From Adineta steineri (lineage: Eukaryota > Rotifera > Eurotatoria > Adinetida > Adinetidae): a stretch of DNA of 64,000 bases. Below are positions 22,199 through 34,031 of this stretch, one piece after another. How positions within the stretch are numbered: the first letter of the stretch is position 1; each line of letters starts with the position of its first letter. Made by a program: the position numbers and the translations under genes. Under the pieces are notes generated by a model. It saw only the letters and a list, made by a program, of their open reading frames with translations, did no database searches and was not told the DNA's origin. The stretch is taken from contig CAJNOI010000339.1 in NCBI GenBank assembly GCA_905250115.1, positions 1 through 64,000 on the forward strand. Reading direction: 5' to 3'.

Positions 22199-24111
22199 AT
22201 GACTTCAAATGTAATCTTTCAACATCGACAACGTTTTCAAAGAGTTTTTGTTCGATCATTTTTTGGTTTATTTACAGAATATGAAACACCAAAATTAGTT
22301 GTAATACATAGTTTATCACTTACTATTTTACTTCGTCTTATGCAAGCTATTCTTCTAATCTATTCCATATTATATTTACTTTTATATGAAAAAGGTTATC
22401 AAAAACAGGATACATCAATTGTATCATCCGTTACACTTAAAGTTAAAGGAATTGGTTATATACATACAGCACAAAATGGAACACTTATTATTGATGTAGC
22501 AGGTATATTAGAAAAGAATTAATTTCGAATAGAAGAATCATTTCATTTTAATAGATTATATTATTCCACCATCGGAAAATAATGCTATATTTATAATGTC
22601 AAGCTATGGTCAAACTGATCAAACACGATCTAAATGTCCAGAGAGTTTACTTTTGAAAGAAGCAGAATGTGACAATGATGATGAATGTCAAAATAAACCA
22701 TTTTCACCAAGAGCAAATGGACGTTGGACAGGTCGATGTATATTACCATCCGAAGGACAAATTTCCAATGATACATTTAGTAAAACAAAACCATCGAAAG
22801 GTCTATGCGAATATGCAGGTAAATTTGCTTTTTCTATACGTTACAGCAATTATAGACAACGATAATACAATTTTTTCTATTAGAATATAGATAACAAGAA
22901 ATGGCAGGACGTTTGTTATATGAATAAGATAAATGATCATTTAACGTATACTATCGATATATGTGACAGGTCGATATAACATAAAGATATAAGACAAAAT
23001 ATATTATTTTGAAACTTAAGAAAATACATAAAATTTTTCACAGACAATCTTGAAATAACATATGATAAATATCAGACGCTGTCAATCTTTTGTATTTTTA
23101 GAAATGTTAAGTGAATTAAGACAAAATGAAGAAAGAATTATTTAGAGTACAGGCACCACATGTTACTAATGAAAACTAAATAAATAAGATAACATACATA
23201 AGGCTAGAACAGCTGTTATACAATATTCCTTTTTAAGATTATTAATGGTACTCTTTTTTATTATTATAGGTTGGTGTCCACCTGAAAACGATGAAGCATC
23301 ACCAGCGCTTATTAATGAAGTTTTGAATTTTACAATATTTATAAAAAATTTTATTGAATTTCCAGTGTTTGCTGTTAAACATAAAAATATGGTTGATGAT
23401 TTAAAACCATGTGTTTTCCATGCGAATCTGTCGAAAGATTGTCCAATATTTACTCTTGATTATATAGTAAATCAAGCTGAAAAAGATGCAGAAGAACGTG
23501 ATCTAATGTTACGTCTTGGTGGTGTTATAAGTGTTAAACTTGATTGGGATTGTGATTTAGATCGAGGTATAAAATTATGTAAACCAGAATATACATTTGC
23601 TCGTCTTGATGTTCCATTTCGTGAAAAACCATTTTCACGTGGTTTTAATTTTCGTTATGCATTTCATTGGAAATCGACGTATGAAAATCATCGTACATTA
23701 ACTAAAGCTTATGGTCTTCGTTTAATAATTGCTGTTAGTGGTAAAGCTGGAAAATTTGATTCGATTACATTAAGCTTAAATACAGGTTCATTAGTTGGAA
23801 TATTTGGTTTAGCAACATTTTTTTGCGATATTATTTTACTTCATTTATCAAAAAAAGCACGTACTTATCGTAAACATGTCTTTGAAGCTGTTCATTTAAG
23901 AACACGTTTTAGTAGTGTATTAGAACGTCCACCAGATCTTACTTCAACTGATGTTAAAGAAAAATCTACAGTTTTAGAAACAACTACTAGTCGAACTGAT
24001 TTAGTAAATGCAATGTATGAAGTTAATACAAAATCTCTTAGAAAAACAAGTTCTACACGTCCATTGACGTTGACTAATTCGGAGAAAATGAAGGTACATC
24101 CGGAAGAGTAA
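22199..24111 (+). CDS. P2X purinoceptor, ATP-gated cation channel (3 exons, 469 aa)
   Basis: A trimeric plasma-membrane channel opened by extracellular ATP. Exons 22199-22502, 22555-22818 and 23270-24111 close in phase. Visible in order: a cytoplasmic N-terminus; TM1 (about 38-62); the ATP-contacting KVKG lysines; DVADYIIPP; ten ectodomain cysteines, matching the conserved disulfide set; the GFNFRYA motif carrying the NFR ATP-binding residues; RTLTKAYGLR with its binding lysine; and GKAGKFD leading into TM2 (about 340-360). The usual membrane-proximal YxxxK stabilising motif is not intact: the tail reads TYRKHV. The C-terminal tail is about 105 residues, Ser/Thr/Lys-rich and unlike the P2X7 ballast domain. 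The P2X subtype cannot be assigned for an invertebrate. Confidence 0.93.
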
Positions 24112-25570
24112 TGATCTGTATATGTATTATATTAACGAAGTTAGGTTACACCAATGATAAATCAAATAATTATTAATTAATTGATGATGCCAAAATTGAG
24201 CTATATCTTTCTCCATCATCTTTTTGAGGTAGTTCGTTGTGGTGTTACATGAAAAGGTATTTAGAGTTGAATTTATTTGCTCATAACGTAATAGAATAAC
24301 TATGAGAATGAACATCAATTAATTGATAATTATTTGATTACATATATGTAAAATAATGATCCTTTTTTAATTAGATTTTTTTTTAATTTATATCTTTTTT
24401 TTGTGATAATTTGATAGATATGTATTAAAACAAATGCTGTACAATTTGTTTTATTGATTAGAGAATAACTTTGAAGATTTATTTTCGTATATATTTGTCG
24501 TTCTGTGCTTATCTATTTTTTTCTTTTTTCTGTCTGCAGTATCGTATGAAACGGAGCGGTCATTGTGCACTTTTACAAAAGTATTTACTGCTTGACAGTA
24601 GTAACAGATTTCGGAGGAGGAAGAGGTGTTGGGTGCGATTGCACCCCATTTGTTATTAAAGAAAAAAAAGAATGGTGGATATATAACAACATAATATTAT
24701 ATACAATTTTGAGTATTTCAAGGCATAGAGTACTCCTAATTTTCATTAGTTCGCTCTAAGAGAATGAAATATCTTACAATATTGAATGATAGTCGATAAT
24801 ATAATACTGTTGATTCGAGCAACTATAAAATCTACATAATCATTTTGTCCAATAGATAAGTGTTGTTTTAAATCTCATATCGAAAATAATTATGTAAACT
24901 TAAATTACAATACAAACTTTTGCTGGAATATTTTTCAACTGCTATCAACAATGCGTTTATAATTGATCATTTTTACCGTTACGAACGTGTGATAACTTCT
25001 TGTCGATACAAAAATAATATTCTTTGTTAAAATTATAAAACATGGATTAGTAAATAAAATACATAGTGTACCACATTATCATTTGTGAAAAAAAGTTTTC
25101 TAATATCTTTAGGTATAACAACTTTGAAGTTTTTTAAGAACTATTTACAACATAACTGTTTTAAATATGTTTGTATGGAATACTTTTCTTTTTCAAACAG
25201 AATACAACAAAGTTCCTACGATATTCTTAAACCAATAGCTACTTCTCGTTCACTGATATAGTCCTTTTGTTCTAACAATAAAATAATGTATGACGAAGAG
25301 AAGCAATATTCACTGAAGGAATCATGTTTTTATTTCTATTCCATTTCAATGATAAAGTATAGGTGATATATTGAATTACTAAAATAATTATATTGATAAA
25401 GCCAAAAAAGTTGGAAAGAATAACTATACAACGAAATCATTTCGTTCTATCGCAAACGTTGTTAAGAAATTTATTTGTACTGATCTGATTCTTGTTCTTC
25501 ACAACAGTATCTAAAAAAGTAACTAGTTGAGGCTTCTTATTGAGCCTTGACAAAAGTACGCCATTGCTAT
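24112..25570. other. AT-rich intergenic region
   Basis: P2X 3' untranslated sequence followed by AT-rich DNA. Short frames at 24471-24759 have no recognisable content. Nothing else seen. Confidence 0.5.
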
Positions 25571-25578
25571 TATAAATA
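25571..25578 (+). promoter_or_regulatory. Possible TATA box of ART-TPR gene 1
   Basis: TATAAATA stands 143 nt before the ATG at 25721, a plausible distance with a normal leader. Judged by motif and position only. Confidence 0.35.
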
Positions 25579-25720
25579 AGAGTGGCATGTCTTCTTACTA
25601 TTTACAAAAAACAACAAACAACAAGTATTGCTAAGCTTATAATCAACATCAAATTAGAAAAAGGATCAAACGAGTGGATCAGAATCCAATCCAAGAGCGT
25701 CTCTATCATCGAATACACCC

Positions 25721-28000
25721 ATGAATAACAACAACATGACCATAACACCATCGAATGCTATTCAACAAAGACGACGAATGGTTCGAAATTATTCGCTTCT
25801 CTGTTTAGATGAATGTATAGGTGAAGCGAACCAAGAATATCAAAGTATTTTGACACAATTAAAAACCAGAACTGACAATGTCAACATCTTTAAGCAGCGA
25901 GACGAATGTATCGACTTTCTTACAGATGCTGAAGAAAACATCAGGTCTTTTCTCGTACTTGAAAACAATATGGCTCAACAAATAATGCCGCTCGTGAATG
26001 ACATCTCTCAGTTGCATAGTGTTCATATCTGCAGTAACATGAAAGCCCAAGATGAAGAATGGACAACAAAGTGGCAAAAAATCAGGAACGTTCATACCAA
26101 CATCGATGACTTATGCCAAACATTAACAATCGGTATCAAGCACTTCAATCAAGATTCGATTGCCATGAGTTTTTTCACGGTAGATGAAATGATTTCAACT
26201 AATAATTTAAATCAATTGGAACCAACATTTATGTATACTCAAATATTCAAGGATATTCTTGTTGATATGGAATACGATAAACAATCCATCAAACAGTTTA
26301 CAACTTATTGTCGAAAACATGACTGCGGATCGGCAACGAATATTGATCGATTTGAAAACGAATATCATACTCAATCAGCTATTTGGTGGTATACTTCTCC
26401 CATATTTATCTATTCTATGCTGAATTCTGCTCTTCGATTTATGGAAGGTGATACCATTATTAGCATGGGCTTTTTCATACATGATCTTCATCAACAAATT
26501 CAACAACTACACCAACAACAACTTAGTAGTTATCACGATAAATCATTCATAGTTTACCGAGGACAAGGTCTCTCCAAAGCAGATTTCGAAAAACTTCAGA
26601 AAACAAACGGTACTTTACTGTCCTTTAATAACTTTTTATCCACTAGTACGAAACAAGATATCTCCTTAGTATTTGCCCGCAGCGCATCAGACAATGTAGA
26701 CATGGTCGGTGTTCTTTTCAAAATGTTAATTAATCCTCGTGTGAAATCAATGCCATTTGCCTCCATCAAGCACATGAGTTATTATAACGAAGAAGAAGAA
26801 ATTCTCTTCTCCATGCATACTGTTTTTCGAGTGGGTGCAATTGAACAAATGGCTAATAACAATCAACTTTATCAAGTTGAGTTACAATTAACATCGGATG
26901 ATGATCAACAACTACGATTACTTACTGATCGGATACGAGAAGAAGCTGATGGTGCTGGATGGCAGGGATTAAGTAAATTACTGATTAAAATTGGTCAGTT
27001 TAATAAAGCTGAAGAACTTTATAATGTATTACTCGAACAGACATCTGATGAGAGTGGAAAAGCGCTTTATTATAGTCAGCTGGGATATATCAAAGATGAG
27101 CAGGGTGATTATGAAAAGGCTATTTGGTATTACGAACAAGGACTTGAAATTGGAGAAAAAACTGTTCCTTCAAATCATTCTCTTTTGGCTACTTCATACA
27201 ACAGCATCGGTTTGGCGTATAACAGAATGGGAGAGTACTCAAAAGCACTTGCATTTTACGAACAAGCATTTGAAATTAAACAAAAGACTCTACCTCCAAA
27301 TCATCTTTCATTGGCTACTTCGTACAACAACATCGGTTTGGTATATAAAAAGACGGGAGCGTATTCAAAAGCACTTTCAGATTACCAAAAAGCACTTGAA
27401 ATTCGAGAAAAAGCTCTTCCTTCAAATCATCCTGATTTGGCTGCTTCATACACCAACATCGGTGGGGTGTATGTCGAGATAGGAGAGCACGCGAAAGCAC
27501 TTGCATATCACGAAAAAGCACTTGAAATTCAAGAAAAAGCTCTTCCTTCAAATCATCCTAATTTGGCTATTTCATACAACAACGTCGGTGTGGCGTATAG
27601 TATCCTAGGAGAGCACTCAAAAGCACTTTCATCTCACGAAAAAGCACTTGAAATTCTGACAAAAGCTTTTCCTTCGAATCATCCTGATTTGGCTAGTTTA
27701 TACGACAGCATTGGTAGTGTGTATAACAAAATGGGAGAGTACTCGAAAGCACTCTCATCACACGAAAAAGCGCTTGCAATTCAACAAAAAACTCTTGCTT
27801 CATATCATCCTCGTTTGGCTACTTCATACAACAACATCGCTATGGTGTATTACTATATGGAAGACTATTCGAAAGCACTGTCATATGCTGAACATGCGCT
27901 GGATATATGGGAGCGTGCATTACCTACAACCCATCCTAATATAAAAACGATAAAAAAGAATATTGAAACTGGAAAAAAAGAAATTATCAAGAATACTTGA
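25721..28000 (+). CDS. ADP-ribosyltransferase-TPR protein 1 (single exon, 759 aa)
   Basis: A helical N-terminal region (about 1-270) precedes an ART domain with a complete R-S-E signature: FIVYRGQG (R280), FLSTST (307-309) and EEEEILFSMHTVFRV (E358 and E360 as the ExE pair). This predicts an active NAD-dependent mono-ADP-ribosyltransferase. The C-terminal half is TPR: two less regular repeats (about 415-486), then six 42-residue repeats of the kinesin-light-chain/TPR_12 type (LA.SYNNIG.VY...GEYSKAL..YEKALEI..K.LPSNHP) to about 740. These would bind protein partners. No signal peptide is seen, so it is probably intracellular. There is no intron across 2.28 kb, unlike nearly every neighbour. 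A close paralogue lies at 34032. The target protein is unknown. Confidence 0.88.
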   Translation: MNNNNMTITPSNAIQQRRRMVRNYSLLCLDECIGEANQEYQSILTQLKTRTDNVNIFKQRDECIDFLTDAEENIRSFLVLENNMAQQIMPLVNDISQLHSVHICSNMKAQDEEWTTKWQKIRNVHTNIDDLCQTLTIGIKHFNQDSIAMSFFTVDEMISTNNLNQLEPTFMYTQIFKDILVDMEYDKQSIKQFTTYCRKHDCGSATNIDRFENEYHTQSAIWWYTSPIFIYSMLNSALRFMEGDTIISMGFFIHDLHQQIQQLHQQQLSSYHDKSFIVYRGQGLSKADFEKLQKTNGTLLSFNNFLSTSTKQDISLVFARSASDNVDMVGVLFKMLINPRVKSMPFASIKHMSYYNEEEEILFSMHTVFRVGAIEQMANNNQLYQVELQLTSDDDQQLRLLTDRIREEADGAGWQGLSKLLIKIGQFNKAEELYNVLLEQTSDESGKALYYSQLGYIKDEQGDYEKAIWYYEQGLEIGEKTVPSNHSLLATSYNSIGLAYNRMGEYSKALAFYEQAFEIKQKTLPPNHLSLATSYNNIGLVYKKTGAYSKALSDYQKALEIREKALPSNHPDLAASYTNIGGVYVEIGEHAKALAYHEKALEIQEKALPSNHPNLAISYNNVGVAYSILGEHSKALSSHEKALEILTKAFPSNHPDLASLYDSIGSVYNKMGEYSKALSSHEKALAIQQKTLASYHPRLATSYNNIAMVYYYMEDYSKALSYAEHALDIWERALPTTHPNIKTIKKNIETGKKEIIKNT

Positions 28001-28200
28001 TAAATAAATAAAAGAATGATTTACACACTTGTTTTTGAATTAATTCTATTTTTTAGTTGCTCGCGCCCGCTTACAGGTAACAACTCTGTAAATAATAAAA
28101 ATGTAATGAACAAAGCCAACTAAGAAAGTAATACACATACATATGTATGTGTATAAATAACCTCCTCAGACATATTTACGTTTGGGATCCATTACAAGAG
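28001..28200 (+). repeat. Conserved 3' flank of ART-TPR gene 1
   Basis: From just after the stop to about 28189 the sequence aligns with the flank of the second ART-TPR gene (36201-36395). Shared are taaataaataaaagaa, caactctg.aaataataaaa, an acacatacatatgtatgtgt palindrome, and a final catatttacgttt-like end. The duplication therefore included about 190 nt of downstream DNA. Confidence 0.8.
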
Positions 28201-28641
28201 TATTCTGTGTCATAGAAGAATAATCACTTATTCATGATGTATTGATCAATTTAGACAGATTGATGATATGATGAATTATAATTTTTTATATTGTAGAAAA
28301 GTCAATGATAGTGCTCTAATCTCGGATTCGGATTGAGAGAGAAATTGTTTGATGAGATGCTTTACAATGATATCTCATTTTTCAATTACCACACTCAAAT
28401 GTTTCATAGAAGATACTATAAGTCATAGAAATTGATCAGCTAAATTGAATGTATGCGGAAAAACAATTGATCTTTACAACAAAGTAACATTCTAGATATC
28501 TATTAAGCTTCCAAATCACTATGTTAATATATTTCTACAGACGATGTTTATATTTTATGGAAATGATCCAATATCATTCTCTACTTCTATATTCTGAGAC
28601 CGAATACGAATAATAGTCAACAATCGTGTATGAGAAAAAAC

Positions 28642-28741
28642 NNNNNNNNNNNNNNNNNNNNNNNNNNNNNNNNNNNNNNNNNNNNNNNNNNNNNNNNNNN
28701 NNNNNNNNNNNNNNNNNNNNNNNNNNNNNNNNNNNNNNNNN
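28642..28741. other. Assembly gap of 100 N
   Basis: Exactly 100 N, the conventional placeholder for a scaffold gap of unknown length. It is flanked by gagaaaaaac and aaaaaagtgc. Distances across it, and the completeness of anything between the ART-TPR genes, are uncertain. Confidence 0.95.
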
Positions 28742-28845
28742 AAAAAAGTGCATGAAATAATCAGCAGTGTTTGGTATTTTGCAATGCATAAACATCTCAA
28801 GTGAACTTTGAATGATCCTTCTTTCTTTTCATAGTCTTAATCTCA

Positions 28846-28948
28846 TTTGAGGATGTGGATGTGAGAATGGATGGAGTGTGAGTGTTGTTCTTATCTCACA
28901 CCCACATCATACCCACTTTCAATAACATCTACATCCACACCCACTCTA
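28846..28948. repeat. GT-rich foldback repeat
   Basis: gaggatgtggatgtgagaatg on the left faces catctacatccacacccac on the right, with ctcacacccacatcataccc in the middle. A degenerate member of the telomere-like hairpin family. Confidence 0.55.
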
Positions 28949-30710
28949 TGCTCTTTTTTCATATTATTTCAGAAAACAACCTAATCAAAATAAAACTAAT
29001 TCACACAATTGAATTCCTAAACTTGTTATGTTTTGCATAATTATTTCGATATAAAACAAGAATTTCGTATGTCTCAATTTGAATTTCTTTTTTCGGTGAA
29101 TAAATTCTTCTGACTGTTTTGTAAAAGAATAACATTTTGTGTTTCGTGTATTTCTTTCCAATTATACATTTGATTTAAAAAAAGAAATGTCACAAAACAT
29201 TTCAAGTGAAGAAGAGAAAAAAATAACAAAAAGACACTTTTTTATTTTTTATCTAATGGACTTTTAGTGTTTCATAATAAGACAACATAAAAAAAGATAA
29301 GTAAATAAAATGGAGAAAAATAACATTTTTGAAAGTTGGCAATAATTTCAACTTGCTTTCCATTTTTTTTCTCTACGTCAAGTATTATTTCACTTTTTTA
29401 GTTGCGCTTGCTTTTCTCCTTTTGTCACTGAACAGCTTTTGTACCGTTAGGATCTACTGATCATCATTTTATGGAGAAAAGTGAAAAAAATAATATCAAC
29501 TAAAAATAATATTTTCAATAAGTTCATTTTGATAATCAAAGAAATTGAAAATTTTTCGAAAATAAAAATATTTATAAATACAAAGATTTGATGGAAAAAG
29601 AAAGACTACATCGAAATAAACAAGTATAAGATATGATCAGATTTAAGCAGAACAACAAATATTCTTTATAATCAGATATCTCATCATAGATACATATAGA
29701 GAAATTTAATTTTTTTTCTTAAAAATTCACGACGAAAAGCATCAGAAGAATGATAATACCAAATATCTACAATGATTGGTATTAATGATCTTTTTCATAA
29801 TGAAAACATATTTGGGAAAATTATATATTATTTAAAACGTATTCTATCATATAAATTCTGTTTAATGTGACATCATGTTAAAAATAAATCTAAAACATTA
29901 TCACAGGTTTATATTAAATTGATCTTTTCTATTTTCAAATTTTTTGTTTAAAAATGTTGTTAAAATCTATTTGAAATGATGTTTATTTGAAAAAAAAGCA
30001 ATAATTGTTTAATCAATGTTTTATTTATTAGAATATTATTCATATTGTATAATATTTATTAAATATTCTTTTAATTGAAATAATAAATAAAATTAACCAA
30101 ATAATAATTTTATTCGTCAATGAATTTTTCCCAAATGTTATTTTATAGAAACAATGGATAAATTGATTGTTCATTATATTCTATTAAATATAATATTCTC
30201 AATAAATTTATTAACAAGTAACGCTCATCCTTTGGATTCGCTGACCCTTTTCTGAAAAAACTATAATAGTGCCTAGGACATTTAAATACTTTAAAAAACA
30301 AGAAACCCGATGCAATCGTCACTACACCTTCTTGAGGATGTAGCTGGGGTATGGCTAGGGTACGGGTGCTGGTATAGGTGTCGACTAAGCGAAGATTTCC
30401 ACCCATACGAACACTCACACCCATTTCTTGATTATAATCCGGAACAGAAGGTTCATGGCCCACTGTACACTATTTTACATCGTTTAAACAATCTTAACAA
30501 AAATATTGTGTACAGTTGTTATGTCTGTTTTGTGATTTTGTATTTGACATCATTCTTTTTCCTTTTTTTCTTTCTATAAGTAATTGCAACATTATGTGAA
30601 ACCAACGACACCAAACAAACACCTACTCAGTCATTCGGAAGAAAAAGCAACAGTACATCACACAATCAACACATAAAGCTACACAACACAATTTCGACGA
30701 AAAGTCTACA

Positions 30711-32400
30711 ATGGCAAACTCAACCATCACTACCTTCTTAACGTTACCGGTAGAACTTGTCTACCGAATAATGGATTATGAATCTGATTTTACCATCCTC
30801 TGCTCAATGCGAAACGTATGTCAACGATTTAACAATATTGTAGACAGTTATGATCGATATCAAGTAAACTTTTTCCTATCATCACAGTCTAATGTTTCTT
30901 TATGGAAGTTCAAACTACTTTTCACTCCTACAATCTCTACTTAAACGTAATGACTTCAAAAAACATATATGTTGATAATCAAGAAAAATGACTTGTTTTT
31001 TTTCTTCCTTTTCAATCTCATTGAAATATTTCACGTTTTAAACAAAGTGTAATGCTATAAGCACACAGTGTTTACATAAGAACGAAAAAAAGAAACAAAA
31101 TATTGTTATTTGATTTACACGTGTATCTAGACATGTTTTTTTTTACATACCGTTTCGATCATAAAAATCAAATTTTGAAAGAATTGAAAAGTGTAAAAAC
31201 TAATTTATGTTATTAAAGACAATCTCCTAGAAACTCCTCTAAAACATATCTCTGGCAACTATTCTTTTGAGACCAGAGAGCACTGTAGTTATAGATGACG
31301 GTGGACGTGGATGGAGAGAAAATCGATGGAAAACAATATTCACATTCTCATCTAAATTATGAAACTAGGACATTACTTCAAAGAGTATTACTTCTAAAGC
31401 GAATATCTTTCTATGATAATTGTCCTGAAACGCATTTCAACTGAAGAAAACTTTCTCAAGGACAAAATGACGAGAATAATTCAGTGTCACAATTGAAAAA
31501 GCGATGATTCTCGTACATAAATCTAGTATGTATTTATCTTCCACTCAATTGGGCACATAATCCAACGCTTCACAATTCTTTTTTTCACCGAAGGAATTTT
31601 AATACTACTACTCATTCACCAGAACGCTTTCCTTCTTTCACAAACATTTAAGAATTCTAGCAACTAATGAACTAAAAATTATTATTCATGCGTCACCAAT
31701 AATAACTTCGTTCATAATCAACTTTTCAAGCAATAATCTTAAGCAATACATAGCATTTCAAATGATAGACATATTGAGACTCATATTCGTTAGGCGGACC
31801 ACATTTCGGATAATAGCGAACAACAATTCTATCCTTTCATTTACACTATCTCTTTATCTGTACTTTGCCATCTAGACACTCACCACATTAGATCTTGGAT
31901 GGAAAAAAATCGGAGAAGTTGGAGCACAACATTTGGCTGATGGACTACGATACAATACAGTAATTCTTATTCTCTCTTCATCTATGCTATGTCTTTAATT
32001 GCGCTGTTTCAATCAGACACTCATCACACTAGATTTCAGATATAATGAAATCAGAGATATTGGAGCACAGCATTTGACTAACGGGTTACAACACAACACA
32101 GTAATTATTATTCTCTCTTCATCGATACCATGAGTTTACCTGCACTTTCTCATCTAGACACTCACCACGTTCATTCTCCGAGGTAACGAAATCGGAGATG
32201 TTGGAGCACAACATTTGGCTGATGTATTACGACATAACATAGTAATTATTATTCTCTCTTCATGTATACCAAATTTTTACCTGTACGTTTTCATGTAGAC
32301 AATCGTTGCACTAGATGTCGCAGCTAATGGAATCAGACATGACATCGAACGTGAAATCAATGAATATGTTGTACGCAATATGAAAAATAGAAAACCATAA
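30711..32400 (+). CDS. F-box/LRR protein, 5 exons, 168 aa (model inferred)
   Basis: Exon 1 (30711-30863, 51 codons) encodes an F-box: FLTLPVELVYRIMDY...ILCSMRNVCQRFNNIVD, the Skp1-binding module of SCF ubiquitin ligases. It ends CAA then gtaaac, phase 0. Three exons of exactly 84 nt follow (31876-31959, 32017-32100, 32158-32241), each one 28-residue LRR (TLTTLDL.....IG..GAQHLADGL). A last exon (32299-32400) carries a decayed LRR and the stop. All junctions are phase 0, so the F-box exon splices in frame to the first LRR exon across a 1,012-nt intron. The link is inferred from phase and family knowledge; the F-box could instead be a separate fragment. The LRR exons match those of the ART gene at 2934-4204. 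Confidence 0.6.
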
Positions 32401-34031
32401 AAGTTAATATCGAATACATAGCTAGTGATGATGATAGCTATTTTTTTCTTACAGTGTAATTTTTATAAACACCATAAATAAAACTGCTTATTTTTCAACT
32501 TAATCTGCATTCTGATGATAATGTTTGCTTAAAGCTTTTGCAATGATGAGAAAGATATTATGCAAAAGAAAACAATAGAGCTTTTAGAAAAATATTTTCT
32601 GACACTGCAGCAAGTGCAAAACCAGGCTGAGATTGAACATTACAACAGGAAAGCTCTCAAAGTTTGTTCTCGGTGAGGATGACGCAGAAGATGCTTGATA
32701 TCGTAGTAGCAAAACTCTCAAAGATTCTTCCTAATAACTTCGAACAATAAAAGGTGCTCTGTGATAATAGTAAAACCTTAAGAAGTTATTCTTAGTAATG
32801 CTGAAGTAAAGGGTTTTTTGGGTGATATTTCTATTCGATAATGATGAACTCAAAAAGATGACGTGTTTAGTACTGTTGAATCAAGTATGATTGTAGAGTA
32901 AATGTAATAAAAATTCGGTCTTTAATGATCATTATCAACTACAGAGAAACATAAACAAGAAACAAATGATGTTACAAATAACAAAGATTTTAACTTTAAC
33001 AAATATAAATGTTAAAAAAAATATCAAAAACAAAATAAATATTTGACAATGATATTAATTATCGATAATAATGAATTTTGTTGGGTCTTAAATGATTAGT
33101 ATTATTCAGTAGATACTCATACATGAGTTAGAATTATTAGTAAATATATAGGTATATGGAATAAACTTGACGAAGGGCGTGGGTGTGAATGTGATATAGA
33201 TATGATATGGACACCTACACACGCATTTACACCCTCCTCCAGAGGTTTTGACAATGTTGATATCATTAACATATATTACCAGCATTCGTAACCTGAACTT
33301 TTCTGGCAACAACGAGTACTTCTACTAGTTAATATTATAAATCTAATATTGAATAAATCCTTAATTTATCGAACAATAAGTTTAATATGAATTATTATTT
33401 ACATTTTTACTGTTAATTATGTGTACAAGACTGAGCAGCTTTTATTGATCATTCAGATAAAAAACGCGGTCATTTTAATTTTATCGATGTGTAATTTGAA
33501 TATACGATTCAAAAATAAATGAAAATGGTGCGAAATTTTTGTCGTGTATTATTTACAAAGCAAATATGTGTTTTTTTCTGTTAGTAACGACATTATCTCT
33601 TATCTGTGTAAAAAAGTAGGGAAAATAAATTCTTTTCTCTGTTGTTTGTACTCACATGGTTTTATAACGTACATGAAATAATGCAAAGGACAAAGTTCTG
33701 CTGTAACTACTCAAAATAAAAAAAAGAAGATAATCAATGACGCCATTGTTACGACATGATATATCTCTTGCCATAAAGAATGTTGATTCTTTTTCATTTC
33801 CTCACGTACCACTGCTATCGTTGAGTATTTAAGAAGTGAATATTGTGCAGAGAAAGAATGATTCTTGTTTCATGAAAGAAGAGGAAAAAAGAACAAAAAG
33901 GAGCGATAACAGCCATAGAAACATTGAGATACAGAGATTTGATTCTCATATAAATAACGATATTCATTTGTCTTCTTAACCATTAATTCTTTCACTCTTC
34001 AACTACATTCAGTTATCATTATATACATAAT
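32401..34031. other. Intergenic region
   Basis: AT-rich. A GT-rich hairpin (gggcgtgggtgtgaatg against acacgcatttacaccctcc) lies at about 33174-33237. No gene was recognised before the second ART-TPR gene. Confidence 0.5.

Larger units (their letters stand above)
28201..30710. other. Intergenic region containing an assembly gap
   Basis: Very AT-rich. No protein-like frame was recognised outside the 100-N gap. Degenerate GT-rich foldback repeats occur at about 28846-28948 and 30329-30425. Frames crossing the gap are artefacts. Confidence 0.5.

Noticed and set aside
24471-24759. Two short plus-strand frames after P2X
   Set aside because: They overlap each other, show no family resemblance, and lack splice partners.
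26991-27944. Overlapping frames of 77-163 codons inside the ART-TPR gene
   Set aside because: They repeat with the 126-nt TPR unit and are out-of-frame shadows of it.
28555-28800. Minus-strand frames spanning the N gap
   Set aside because: They exist only because N codons carry no stops.
32500-32900. Loosely repeated aactctcaaagattcttc-like blocks downstream of the F-box gene
   Set aside because: Similarity between blocks was too weak and irregular to define a repeat by eye.
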